A stretch of DNA of 64,000 nucleotides from JAICKN01 sp036489565 (lineage in GTDB: Bacteria > Acidobacteriota > Terriglobia > Terriglobales > Acidobacteriaceae): the NCBI GenBank assembly GCA_036489565.1, contig DASXFN010000056.1, positions 55,882 through 119,881 on the forward strand. Direction: 5' to 3'. Shown in pieces: positions 9,920 through 16,848 of this stretch. The position numbers and the translations under genes are program-made. Within the stretch, counting starts at the first letter, position 1. Each line of letters opens with the position of its first letter. Below the pieces are notes generated by a model that ran no database searches, was not told the origin of the DNA, and saw only the letters and a program-made list of their open reading frames with translations.

Positions 9920-10591
9920 TTATGCTGATTTCTTATACAGATACGTGTCCAAACCAAGAGGCCGCTGAATTCTCTCTGTATTGGGATACACGAGGGGAAT
10001 GCTGAAGCGAGTATTGGACCGCAACAATTGAGAAACTCGATGGTAGCAGCGCGTGCCGTCCATTAAAACCAATGTTCCCGCAGTCGGCCATAACTCGACG
10101 ATATGCGATCTCTCCAAATCAGGCACTCTATGAGGTTCACATCCCGGAACCATCTGCATTGCGCCACCATCCTCCGGAACAATGTCGTTAAGATAGAGCA
10201 GCAGTGTGTACGGTATGGCGTCGAAGTGCCACCGATAAACAGAATCCGTGTTTTCCATGATGTTGAGATTCACGGCGGATCGCAAGGATGAAGAGGTGTA
10301 AATTTCATTCTCGCCGGTAAGGTCTTTGGTCCACCCGGGTATGCTGGGATCACTGTAGAATGCGAACAATTCTGGCCATTGACTTTGAATGACCTCGCCC
10401 GTCACGACACGATAGACAAGTTTAAATTCTCCATCCGACCGTTCGATGGTTAATGCGTTGGTTTTGAGTTGCTCCGCTTTTTGCCGCCACCGCTCCGTCA
10501 AGTTGAGCGGCAAGGCACCTCGCATGACCGCATATCCTGTTTGCTGAAATTCCCGCCGCATGCGCTTCGAGACTGGCGGAAGCAAGTTCAT
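9920..10591 (-). CDS. 2-oxoglutarate/Fe(II) oxygenase, phytanoyl-CoA hydroxylase-like, in egt operon
   Basis: 223 residues from the ATG at 10591, which overlaps the egtD stop in an ATGA (10588-10591); this translational coupling is why I prefer it to a start further upstream. The facial triad is visible as H122-x-D124 in R-W-H-F-D-A-I-P and H184 in C-Y-H-R-V; R195 is the probable 2-oxoglutarate anchor. The aspartate is present, so hydroxylation or desaturation is expected rather than halogenation. Cytosolic, no signal peptide. As the last gene behind egtB and egtD it may modify hercynine, ergothioneine or a related betaine; no characterised egt enzyme of this type is known to me. The family call is firm, the substrate is inference. 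Confidence 0.8.
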   Translation of the reverse strand: MNLLPPVSKRMRREFQQTGYAVMRGALPLNLTERWRQKAEQLKTNALTIERSDGEFKLVYRVVTGEVIQSQWPELFAFYSDPSIPGWTKDLTGENEIYTSSSLRSAVNLNIMENTDSVYRWHFDAIPYTLLLYLNDIVPEDGGAMQMVPGCEPHRVPDLERSHIVELWPTAGTLVLMDGTRCYHRVSQLLRSNTRFSIPLVYPNTERIQRPLGLDTYLYKKSA

Positions 10592-11544
10592 CGCGGAACC
10601 CGGGCAAGATAATCCGAAAACCATCCCCGCTTGTCTTTCCAAACTTTCTCAACCGTAAACCCAGCCTGGCGCAGCATGGATCTCACCATGCCATCGCTGT
10701 ATTTGTAGCTGTTCTCGGTATGGATCAGTTCGCCGGCTTCAAATTCAACACTGGCCTCGAGTGATTCGATTAGCACCGTCTGCCGCACCGCCGATTCCAG
10801 GTACATTTCAATGCGGGATTCATTACTGTTCCAGCGCACTACATGCTGGAACGTGCGCAAATCGAAATGGCCGCCTAATTCCCGGTTGATGTGGGCGAGA
10901 ATATTTTTATTGAACGCACCCGTAACTCCTTCAGCATCGTCGTAAGCGGGCAAGAGTACTCTTGGATGTTTTCGCATGTCCGCTCCCAGCAGCAGCGCAT
11001 CGCCGGGGCACAAGGTGCGCCGGACGCGTAACAAAAAGGCGACCGCCTGCATGGGCTCGAAATTTCCGATGCTTGAGCCTAAATAAAGGACGAGACGAGT
11101 GGCTGGAATATTGCCGGGCAAACGTAAGTCGTCCGAAAAATCTGTGACGATAGGCGTATGTTCCAGCCCGGGAAATTCCCGGCGCATCGCGTCTCGCACC
11201 AAGTGCAATGGCGCGGCCGAAATGTCCACAGGGAAGAACTTGAGCTTCGATTGTGCGCGCAGAAAAGCGGCAATCAGCACCCGTGTCTTGCTCGAAGTTC
11301 CAGCGCCAAGTTCGATAAGGCTTTGTAGAGGCTGCACCGCGGCCGCAATCTCATCGGCATTGTCGCGAAGAATAGCTGCCTCAATGCGTGTCGGATAGTA
11401 CTCCGGCAGTTGCGTGATACGTTCAAACAAAGCTGAGCCTTCCGCGTCATAGAACAGCTTGGGAGGCAGTGATTTTGGACGCTCGAAAAGGCCGGCTACG
11501 TCAGCCGCGAGCCCAATCTGAGGGAGAATTTCACGTGCGATCAT
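10588..11544 (-). CDS. egtD: L-histidine N-alpha-methyltransferase EgtD
   Basis: 318 residues, the usual length. EgtD converts histidine to hercynine (trimethylhistidine) with three SAM, the first step of ergothioneine synthesis. Visible hallmarks: F-E-R-I-T-Q-L-P-E-Y-Y-P-T-R near the N-terminus, SAM-binding E-L-G-A-G-T-S-S-K-T-R, Y-L-G-S-S-I-G-N-F, Y-D-D-A-E-G-V-T-G-A-F-N, and the histidine-binding glutamate and serine in H-T-E-N-S-Y-K-Y. The start at 11544 overlaps the end of egtB by 14 bp, and its stop overlaps the oxygenase start, so the three genes are tightly coupled. Confidence 0.95.
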   Translation of the reverse strand: MIAREILPQIGLAADVAGLFERPKSLPPKLFYDAEGSALFERITQLPEYYPTRIEAAILRDNADEIAAAVQPLQSLIELGAGTSSKTRVLIAAFLRAQSKLKFFPVDISAAPLHLVRDAMRREFPGLEHTPIVTDFSDDLRLPGNIPATRLVLYLGSSIGNFEPMQAVAFLLRVRRTLCPGDALLLGADMRKHPRVLLPAYDDAEGVTGAFNKNILAHINRELGGHFDLRTFQHVVRWNSNESRIEMYLESAVRQTVLIESLEASVEFEAGELIHTENSYKYSDGMVRSMLRQAGFTVEKVWKDKRGWFSDYLARVPR

Positions 11545-12808
11545 CGGCTAGCCGTACCCCCATGAATTGCCAACGTGCGTGCGGCGGGAAAAAATTTCTG
11601 TACGTTGCGCGGATATGTGACTCTGGCGTGGCGCACGAGCCACCACGCAGAACGAACTGATTGCACATAAATTTTCCGTTGTATTCACCGAGCGCGCCCG
11701 CTGACTGCCGGTAGCCGGGATAAGCAGAGTAGGAAGAACCAGTCCACTCCCATACGTCGCCGAACATCTGTGAGAGCCCGGCTTTTTCGTAGGCGTTGGG
11801 ATGGAAGCGCTCGCTTTCCGAGAAGTTTCCATTGATCGGAAGCGCCGCGGCCGCAACTTCCCATTCTGCTTCGGTGGGCAAACGCCTGCCGCGCCAGCGC
11901 GCATAGGCGTCGGCTTCGTAATAACTGAGGTGACACACAGGTTCATCAAGATTCAGGCGCTGCATTCCGCTCGTGGTAAACCCCTGCCAGCCATCCTCGG
12001 CTTTCTCCCAATACATGGGCGACTGCCACGCATTTGCGGTGATGTGGTCCCAACCGTCGGAGAGCCACAACTCAGATCTCCTGTATCCGCCCGCTTCCAT
12101 GAATTCCATATACTCCGCGTTGCTCACCAGGCGGGAAGCCAAGCGGAACGGGGAAAGCAAAACTCCATGACGAGGAGTTTCGTTATCGAAAGAAAAATCC
12201 TCACCAGCATGTCCGATCTGGTTGACGCCGCCAGCATACTCAATCCACTCCATATCCGCCGTTTTACTCATTGACTGCGGCCGCGGGTCTATAAACGCCG
12301 GGCGAAGGGGATTCGTCCAGAAAGCATGTTTGATGTCGGTGACAATAAGCTCCTGGTGTTGCTGCTCATGATTAAGGCCAAGCTCGAGTAGGGCGGCGAT
12401 TTCATCGTTCAGCGCGGGCGAATCCTCGCTCAAGAATGATTCCATCGCCGCATCCACGTGCGCGCGATAAGCAGAAATATCGTCAAGCGATGGACGTGAA
12501 AATGCTCCTCGTACGGAGCGTAAAGGATGTCCGTCCAACTGCTTGTAATAGGAGTTAAAAAGGTACTTGAAGTGTTCGTTGAAGGGGCGATATTTGTTTG
12601 CGTGCGGGCCGAGTATGAAGGTTTCAAAGAACCAGGTAGTGTGCGCAAGGTGCCATTTTGTAGGGCTGGCGTCCGGCGTGGACTGCACCATTTGGTCTTC
12701 CGCCGTAAGCCGCGAGGCCAGGGCTTCAGTAGCGCTGCGCACCGTACAGTAGCGCGTAGCCAGTTGGGAATACGGAATGGTAGAGGAAAGTATGGACATG
12801 GGAATCAC
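11531..12808 (-). CDS. egtB: Ergothioneine biosynthesis iron(II) sulfoxide synthase EgtB
   Basis: 425 residues: N-terminal DinB-like helical domain with the iron ligands H56 (in W-H-L-A-H-T-T-W), H147 and H151 (in N-H-E-Q-Q-H-Q-E), then a C-terminal formylglycine-enzyme-like domain ending R-W-Q-F-M-G-V-R-L. EgtB joins hercynine to gamma-glutamylcysteine or cysteine with O2. No gamma-Glu-Cys ligase (EgtA) or EgtC amidohydrolase is in the window, consistent with direct use of cysteine as described for an acidobacterial EgtB (Chloracidobacterium thermophilum), but the thiol donor is not proven here. The start is a GTG at 12808 inside a GTGA overlap with the DUF1440 stop. Confidence 0.95.
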   Translation of the reverse strand: MIPMSILSSTIPYSQLATRYCTVRSATEALASRLTAEDQMVQSTPDASPTKWHLAHTTWFFETFILGPHANKYRPFNEHFKYLFNSYYKQLDGHPLRSVRGAFSRPSLDDISAYRAHVDAAMESFLSEDSPALNDEIAALLELGLNHEQQHQELIVTDIKHAFWTNPLRPAFIDPRPQSMSKTADMEWIEYAGGVNQIGHAGEDFSFDNETPRHGVLLSPFRLASRLVSNAEYMEFMEAGGYRRSELWLSDGWDHITANAWQSPMYWEKAEDGWQGFTTSGMQRLNLDEPVCHLSYYEADAYARWRGRRLPTEAEWEVAAAALPINGNFSESERFHPNAYEKAGLSQMFGDVWEWTGSSYSAYPGYRQSAGALGEYNGKFMCNQFVLRGGSCATPESHIRATYRNFFPPHARWQFMGVRLADDRT

Positions 12809-13335
12809 AATATCGCCATTGAAGCCCGGCGAACGCTTTCAGTTGTTACCCCATAAATCAAATGCGCCGCAAATGCGGATGCGTGCGATGACAGAGGGTA
12901 TTTATTTGGCCCCTGTGCCAAACCAAGCATCGGAACTGCTACTTCGTCGGCTGCCGCGAATAATGCCGTGCCAAACCCGGTGCCGAAACCACGAGTGACC
13001 TCCGGATAAATTTCAGCCGCCATGCTGTATAAAGCTCCCATGCTCGCGCCGAAGGCATAGTGCACGATTGGACCGGCCTCTTTCTTTTCTTTCTTGCTCA
13101 ATTTTCTTTTCAGCACAATCCCAATAATTCGATCGGCCGCTTTCAAGGTCGCATCTTCCGGCCCTTCGTCACCAGAATTAGATTGTGGTGGAGTCCCTTT
13201 GGGTTCGTCTTCTTTTGCTATTCGTGAAGCTTTGGAGAGTGCCGCCTGAAATTGGTTCATTGTCCAGGCGGCAATAAGTCCGCTGCCCAATCCAACCAGC
13301 AATACTTTACCGATTTGTGGTTTTGCGCGAGCCAT
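12805..13335 (-). CDS. DUF1440 (YagU-like) membrane protein
   Basis: 176 residues. An N-terminal hydrophobic helix (V-L-L-V-G-L-G-S-G-L-I-A-A-W) is followed by a charged linker rich in E, K, P and S (about 35-75) and further small-residue helices (G-A-S-M-G-A-L-Y-S-M-A; G-F-G-T-G-F-G-T-A-L-F), the pattern of DUF1440/YagU inner-membrane proteins. Function is unknown in the family; E. coli YagU has been tied to acid resistance. Its last codons overlap the egtB start by 4 bp, so it belongs to the same transcript. It begins 90 bp after the anti-sigma gene. Confidence 0.75.
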   Translation of the reverse strand: MARAKPQIGKVLLVGLGSGLIAAWTMNQFQAALSKASRIAKEDEPKGTPPQSNSGDEGPEDATLKAADRIIGIVLKRKLSKKEKKEAGPIVHYAFGASMGALYSMAAEIYPEVTRGFGTGFGTALFAAADEVAVPMLGLAQGPNKYPLSSHASAFAAHLIYGVTTESVRRASMAIL

Positions 13336-13425
13336 TTCTGTGTCTCCAAAGAAATGTTAGATGGGTACAAGCAACCAGATGTTGCAGTACGAAACGCGCT
13401 ACTTACCGGGCGCAGGATACTGTGC

Positions 13426-13971
13426 TTATACAACCCGCAGGTACTTGCGCAGACAGCGAGGGCAGGGCGTGTAGCCATCCCGCATGGCTTGTTGCGCAGT
13501 CATTGCCACGGCGCTTGCGCGATTGTTGATCGACCTGCAAGTCGGCAAGTGAAAAAGTTTTCCGCCCAGGGAAACGAGAACCCTTAAATCGGAGGGAATT
13601 TGGCGATCCGCAGGTTGTGAATGCTGCGAAACGCGTTCCGGACCACCCACGGATGCCGACTTCGCAACCTCAAAAGCGCCGCCCACCAATATGGATGCCG
13701 CAAAGGCGACCATCCAACCCATAAAGCCACGGCGAGCGGGAAGCATATCTTCGTTAAGCCGGCGATGCAGGCGCTGCCCATATCCGAGTGGGACCTCGGA
13801 CATCCGCTCGTCCCCATAAAGCTGAACAATATTCTTCAAGCCGGCGAGCACAGCAGCGCAACGCGGGCAACCTTGCGCATGCTCTTCGATCGCTTTGCGG
13901 AGATCGGGAGACACATCTCCATCAAGGTAATTGGAACTTTCTCGCCACACTTTTTCGCAATTTACTCCCAT
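13426..13971 (-). CDS. Anti-sigma factor with C-terminal His/Cys metal-site domain
   Basis: 181 residues from the ATG at 13971, which overlaps the sigma gene end. The N-terminus is a zinc anti-sigma (ZAS, zf-HC2) domain with C5, H31, C35 and C38. One membrane helix follows (about 84-103). The C-terminal half, predicted periplasmic, carries H141-L-P-T-C145 and C170-P-R-C173, a spacing that resembles Ada-type zinc-binding modules. This layout suggests an anti-sigma factor that senses metal or redox state outside the membrane and frees the adjacent ECF sigma factor. Domain identity of the C-terminal part is inferred from the His/Cys spacing only. Confidence 0.8.
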   Translation of the reverse strand: MGVNCEKVWRESSNYLDGDVSPDLRKAIEEHAQGCPRCAAVLAGLKNIVQLYGDERMSEVPLGYGQRLHRRLNEDMLPARRGFMGWMVAFAASILVGGAFEVAKSASVGGPERVSQHSQPADRQIPSDLRVLVSLGGKLFHLPTCRSINNRASAVAMTAQQAMRDGYTPCPRCLRKYLRVV

Positions 13972-14615
13972 GGCTTGTTCCCCTTCGCAAACGACAACTT
14001 GGTGGTCCAACCTCCGCCAAATCCCGGACTCAGCAGGTCGCGCAGCATCAGCCGTGCGCGCAAAAGGCGCGTTTTCACGGACGCGGTGGAAATATCCAAT
14101 ATCTTCGCAGTCTCCTCAATGCTTAAACGCTGCATGTCACGCAGCACAAAAACCTCGCGGTACTTCTCGCCCAACATGGCCAAAGCTTTCATGAGCGCGT
14201 CTCGAATTTCATGGCGCTCGAGGGTCTCCGAAGGAATCTCGCGCCAGTCGGCGAAATCCCGCGGAATATATTCGCCATCCTCATTCGGCTGGTCGGCAAT
14301 GGGCTCCATGGCGTGAGCGAGTTGTTTCCGTCTTCGCATACGGGCCTCATTGATGGTGATTTGCAGGAGCCATGTGCTGAACTTTGCTTCTTCCCGGAAT
14401 TGGCCGATATGCTTGAAAGCCTTCAAAACAGCTTCCTGCGCCGCATCCTCCGCTTCAGCTTCGTTTCGCAGAATGGACAGCGCTGCAGCATACACTCGCC
14501 GTTCATAGGGCTGTACCAACTCGTAGAAGAGTTCGCGCTCGCCGTCCTTAATGCGTTTGAGCAGCGCATCTTCGTGCGATGATGCAGCCAGATCATTCTG
14601 CAAAGCCGTCCTCAT
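13962..14615 (-). CDS. ECF-type RNA polymerase sigma factor
   Basis: 217 residues with sigma region 2 (Y-A-A-A-L-S-I-L-R-N-E-A-E-A-E-D-A-A-Q-E, then F-S-T-W-L-L-Q-I-T-I-N-E-A) and region 4 (L-S-I-E-E-T-A-K-I-L-D-I-S-T-A-S-V-K-T-R-L). The ATG at 14615 follows a strong GAGGAG, and the end overlaps the anti-sigma start by 10 bp. It should direct RNA polymerase to stress promoters and is probably autoregulated. The cytochrome b gene ends 41 bp upstream on the same strand, so it may be transcribed from further up as well. Confidence 0.93.
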   Translation of the reverse strand: MRTALQNDLAASSHEDALLKRIKDGERELFYELVQPYERRVYAAALSILRNEAEAEDAAQEAVLKAFKHIGQFREEAKFSTWLLQITINEARMRRRKQLAHAMEPIADQPNEDGEYIPRDFADWREIPSETLERHEIRDALMKALAMLGEKYREVFVLRDMQRLSIEETAKILDISTASVKTRLLRARLMLRDLLSPGFGGGWTTKLSFAKGNKPWE

Positions 14616-14656
14616 TGCTCCTCACCGAATGGGATTTTCGTTGCCAAGAGCGGCCA

Positions 14657-15352
14657 CTATTCCGATAAATAATCCGGGTCCTTTTTCCACCCGGTGAACA
14701 TGGAAGCGAAATTCTGCCATCCATGGAGAACGACCATGATTAAGTGTCCGGCAACGAAAGCCAGAATTCCCCACATTGTGAGGAAGTGCCAAAGGCGCGC
14801 CCAGTGAAAACCTCCCATCAGCCACGCCAGCCAGGAGAATTGAATGGGCTTCCATACCGCCAAACCGGTGAGAACGGACAAGACCCCCAAAATGATGGCG
14901 GATGTGTAAGCCTGCTTTTGCAGCGGATTGTAAGCGCCGTGCTGCACGGGTTTCGGGCCGAAGAAAAAATAATGGCGAATCATCGGCCAGACCCCGGGAA
15001 CATCCTTCCAGGTGAATAAGATTTGCCGGTAATTACCGCTGAAAATCTGATACCCGAAGTAGAGCAGGCCGGTGCCGAGATAAATCCACATGAATGTGAG
15101 GTGCCATTGCAACGCCCCGCCCAACCATCCCCCGAGCGCCAGAGATCTGGGCCAGTTGATCAGATCATGTTCCGGAATTTTTGCTCCGAAGCTGGGAAAA
15201 GCGCGAAAAATCTGCAGGCCGCTGCCAATCATTACAAACAATGCAATTGTATTTAGCCAGTGACACAGCCGCACGATGTAGGGATGTTCATACACCGCCG
15301 GGGTGGTTTTTCCCGTCTTCTGGTTTTCAATGAGAACGGCGCGTTCTTTCAA
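14657..15352 (-). CDS. Cytochrome b, membrane partner of the molybdopterin oxidoreductase
   Basis: 231 residues from a TTG at 15352 preceded by GAGG; an upstream ATG at 15415 would overlap the preceding gene. Four to five membrane helices carry histidines suited to heme b: R-L-C-H-W-L-N, L-Q-W-H-L-T-F-M-W and H-W-A-R-L-W-H-F then A-G-H-L. This is the di-heme cytochrome b561/thiosulfate-reductase-like family that passes electrons between the quinone pool and a periplasmic molybdoenzyme. The gene lies 13 bp downstream of that enzyme on the same strand, so the two are very likely one complex. Confidence 0.87.
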   Translation of the reverse strand: MKERAVLIENQKTGKTTPAVYEHPYIVRLCHWLNTIALFVMIGSGLQIFRAFPSFGAKIPEHDLINWPRSLALGGWLGGALQWHLTFMWIYLGTGLLYFGYQIFSGNYRQILFTWKDVPGVWPMIRHYFFFGPKPVQHGAYNPLQKQAYTSAIILGVLSVLTGLAVWKPIQFSWLAWLMGGFHWARLWHFLTMWGILAFVAGHLIMVVLHGWQNFASMFTGWKKDPDYLSE

Positions 15353-15365
15353 TGAATCCTCGCAA

Positions 15366-16085
15366 TTAGAGCGAATAATAGTCCGAATAGCCCTGGTCTT
15401 CCCAATAGCCCACATTTTTCAGAACATTCGTCACACTCAGGCTGGTGATGTATTTCGCCTGCTTGTAGCCAATCTTTGTGGGAATCCTCAAACGCAAAGG
15501 CGCGCCATGCTCGCGCGTTAGCGGCTGATCGTACATCTCGTAACACAATAATGATTGCGGATGCAGCGCTGTGGGCATGTCGAGCGATTCATAATAATCG
15601 TCGGCGCAGCGCACGGTGATAAATCGCGCGCTCGTGTCAGCCCCGATCATGTGCAAGAAATCAGACAGCCGCGCGCCACCGAAGCGACCGATCACGTCCC
15701 AACCCTCAACACAAACATGGCGAGTGTTCTGGGTGAACTTGGGCAGAGCCTGAATACTGGCCAGCGCGTAATCGCCTGCCTTTTGCACCGCACCGTCTAC
15801 TTTAAGCGTCCAACTTTCAAGATCAACCTCTGGATCATCCACGTCGTAAGTGTTTACATAAAATTTGTCGAGAGGAGTAAGTTGGGAGTCGCTGAATGTC
15901 GTTGCCAGGTGATGGCGGCGAAACAATCCTTTTGATATCCAATCGCTGAAGCCGAGACCCGATTTCAGCAGCGGCTCTTGCAGCTTGGGAACAGCAAAGG
16001 CCCCGAGTGCGATCAAGGGCGTTAGCTTGAGCAATTCCCGCCGGGTGGCGGATTTGAACTTGCGATTTTCAATTTGCAGCGGCAT
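15366..16085 (-). CDS. Tat-exported molybdopterin-dependent oxidoreductase (sulfite oxidase family)
   Basis: 239 residues from the ATG at 16085. A Tat signal (R15-R16-E-L-L-K-L-T-P then a hydrophobic run to about 33) is followed by the oxidoreductase molybdopterin-binding domain; the Mo-ligand cysteine is C125 in H-V-C-V-E-G-W. The length is close to MsrP/YedY rather than to full sulfite oxidases with a dimerisation domain. Physiological reaction unknown: methionine-sulfoxide reduction or sulfur-oxyanion chemistry are both plausible. The partner cytochrome b follows directly. Confidence 0.88.
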   Translation of the reverse strand: MPLQIENRKFKSATRRELLKLTPLIALGAFAVPKLQEPLLKSGLGFSDWISKGLFRRHHLATTFSDSQLTPLDKFYVNTYDVDDPEVDLESWTLKVDGAVQKAGDYALASIQALPKFTQNTRHVCVEGWDVIGRFGGARLSDFLHMIGADTSARFITVRCADDYYESLDMPTALHPQSLLCYEMYDQPLTREHGAPLRLRIPTKIGYKQAKYITSLSVTNVLKNVGYWEDQGYSDYYSL

Positions 16086-16210
16086 ATCTCGATCACTCTT
16101 AACGCGTGCCTGAAACTTCCTCAAAAATACTACTCCATCTCGCCGTATTCGTAGAGACCTGTGAGTAGCAGCCTCGCTACCCCTCACAGGTCGAAGGGTT
16201 GTACGGAGCT

Positions 16211-16624
16211 TCAGTGGCTCATGTTGGACATATTATCCATCTTGCCCATTGAGCATTTGTCAGAAATCATTTTCATGCTGTTGACGTGAAAGCCGGGCAT
16301 GCCCATGCTCATGGTGTTGCTGGACATCTTGTCATCGGATTTCATTGCATTGCCGGACTTTCCCATCATCCCGGTAACGCTGATTTTGTGGCCTACGTGA
16401 GGTTTTAAATTCTCGGAGCCCATCAGTTGAACTCCGTCAGGATGCTTTTCGTTGGTTAACAGATACTTGCCGTCTTTTTGCACCAGGCAACCTGTCATGG
16501 TGGTGCTCTTGCCCATCTGGTCTGACTTTTTCATGGAAGAGTCGCTGGACATGCCGGTCTGCGCCATCGCCGCGACCGAACAAGCCAGCACGAACATCAG
16601 CATGGCGTGAGTGATTGTTTTCAA
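16211..16624 (-). CDS. Small exported Met/Ser-rich protein (DUF5818-like)
   Basis: 137 residues from a TTG at 16624 that follows an excellent AGGAGG; no ATG sits at a usable distance. A signal peptide (about 1-21, ending S-V-A-A-M-A-Q) precedes a conserved beta-rich core (T-M-T-G-C-L-V-Q-K-D-G-K-Y-L-L-T) with the look of DUF5818 domains common in Acidobacteria. The rest is rich in Met, Lys, Ser and Asp, including a C-terminal M-G-M-P and K-M-D-N-M-S-N-M tail that could bind copper or act as an oxidisable methionine pool. Function unknown. It lies 125 bp upstream of the molybdoenzyme on the same strand. Confidence 0.7.
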   Translation of the reverse strand: MKTITHAMLMFVLACSVAAMAQTGMSSDSSMKKSDQMGKSTTMTGCLVQKDGKYLLTNEKHPDGVQLMGSENLKPHVGHKISVTGMMGKSGNAMKSDDKMSSNTMSMGMPGFHVNSMKMISDKCSMGKMDNMSNMSH

Positions 16625-16635
16625 AGTGCCTCCTC

Positions 16636-16657
16636 GTTTTGCAATTGTTTTGCAATT
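16636..16657. repeat. Perfect tandem duplication of an 11-bp unit in the leader of the Met-rich protein gene
   Basis: GTTTTGCAATT is present twice head to tail (16636-16646 and 16647-16657) directly upstream of the AGGAGG of the minus-strand gene. It may be a slippage product or a pair of binding sites; nothing more can be said. Confidence 0.6.
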
Positions 16658-16848
16658 TGTAAGCTGCAACATTGAGATAAGACTCGCAGCGTCCGCAAAA
16701 GTTGCACACCAGCGGGAAGCCTGTAGAAAAACGATCTTGCACGATATCCGCAAAAACGGCTGGGAGAAGATTTTACAGGACGAAACGGACGAAGCAGGGT
16801 ACTATGGAGAGGTTTTTCTGTCACCCCCATCAACAAAAGGATTCATAG

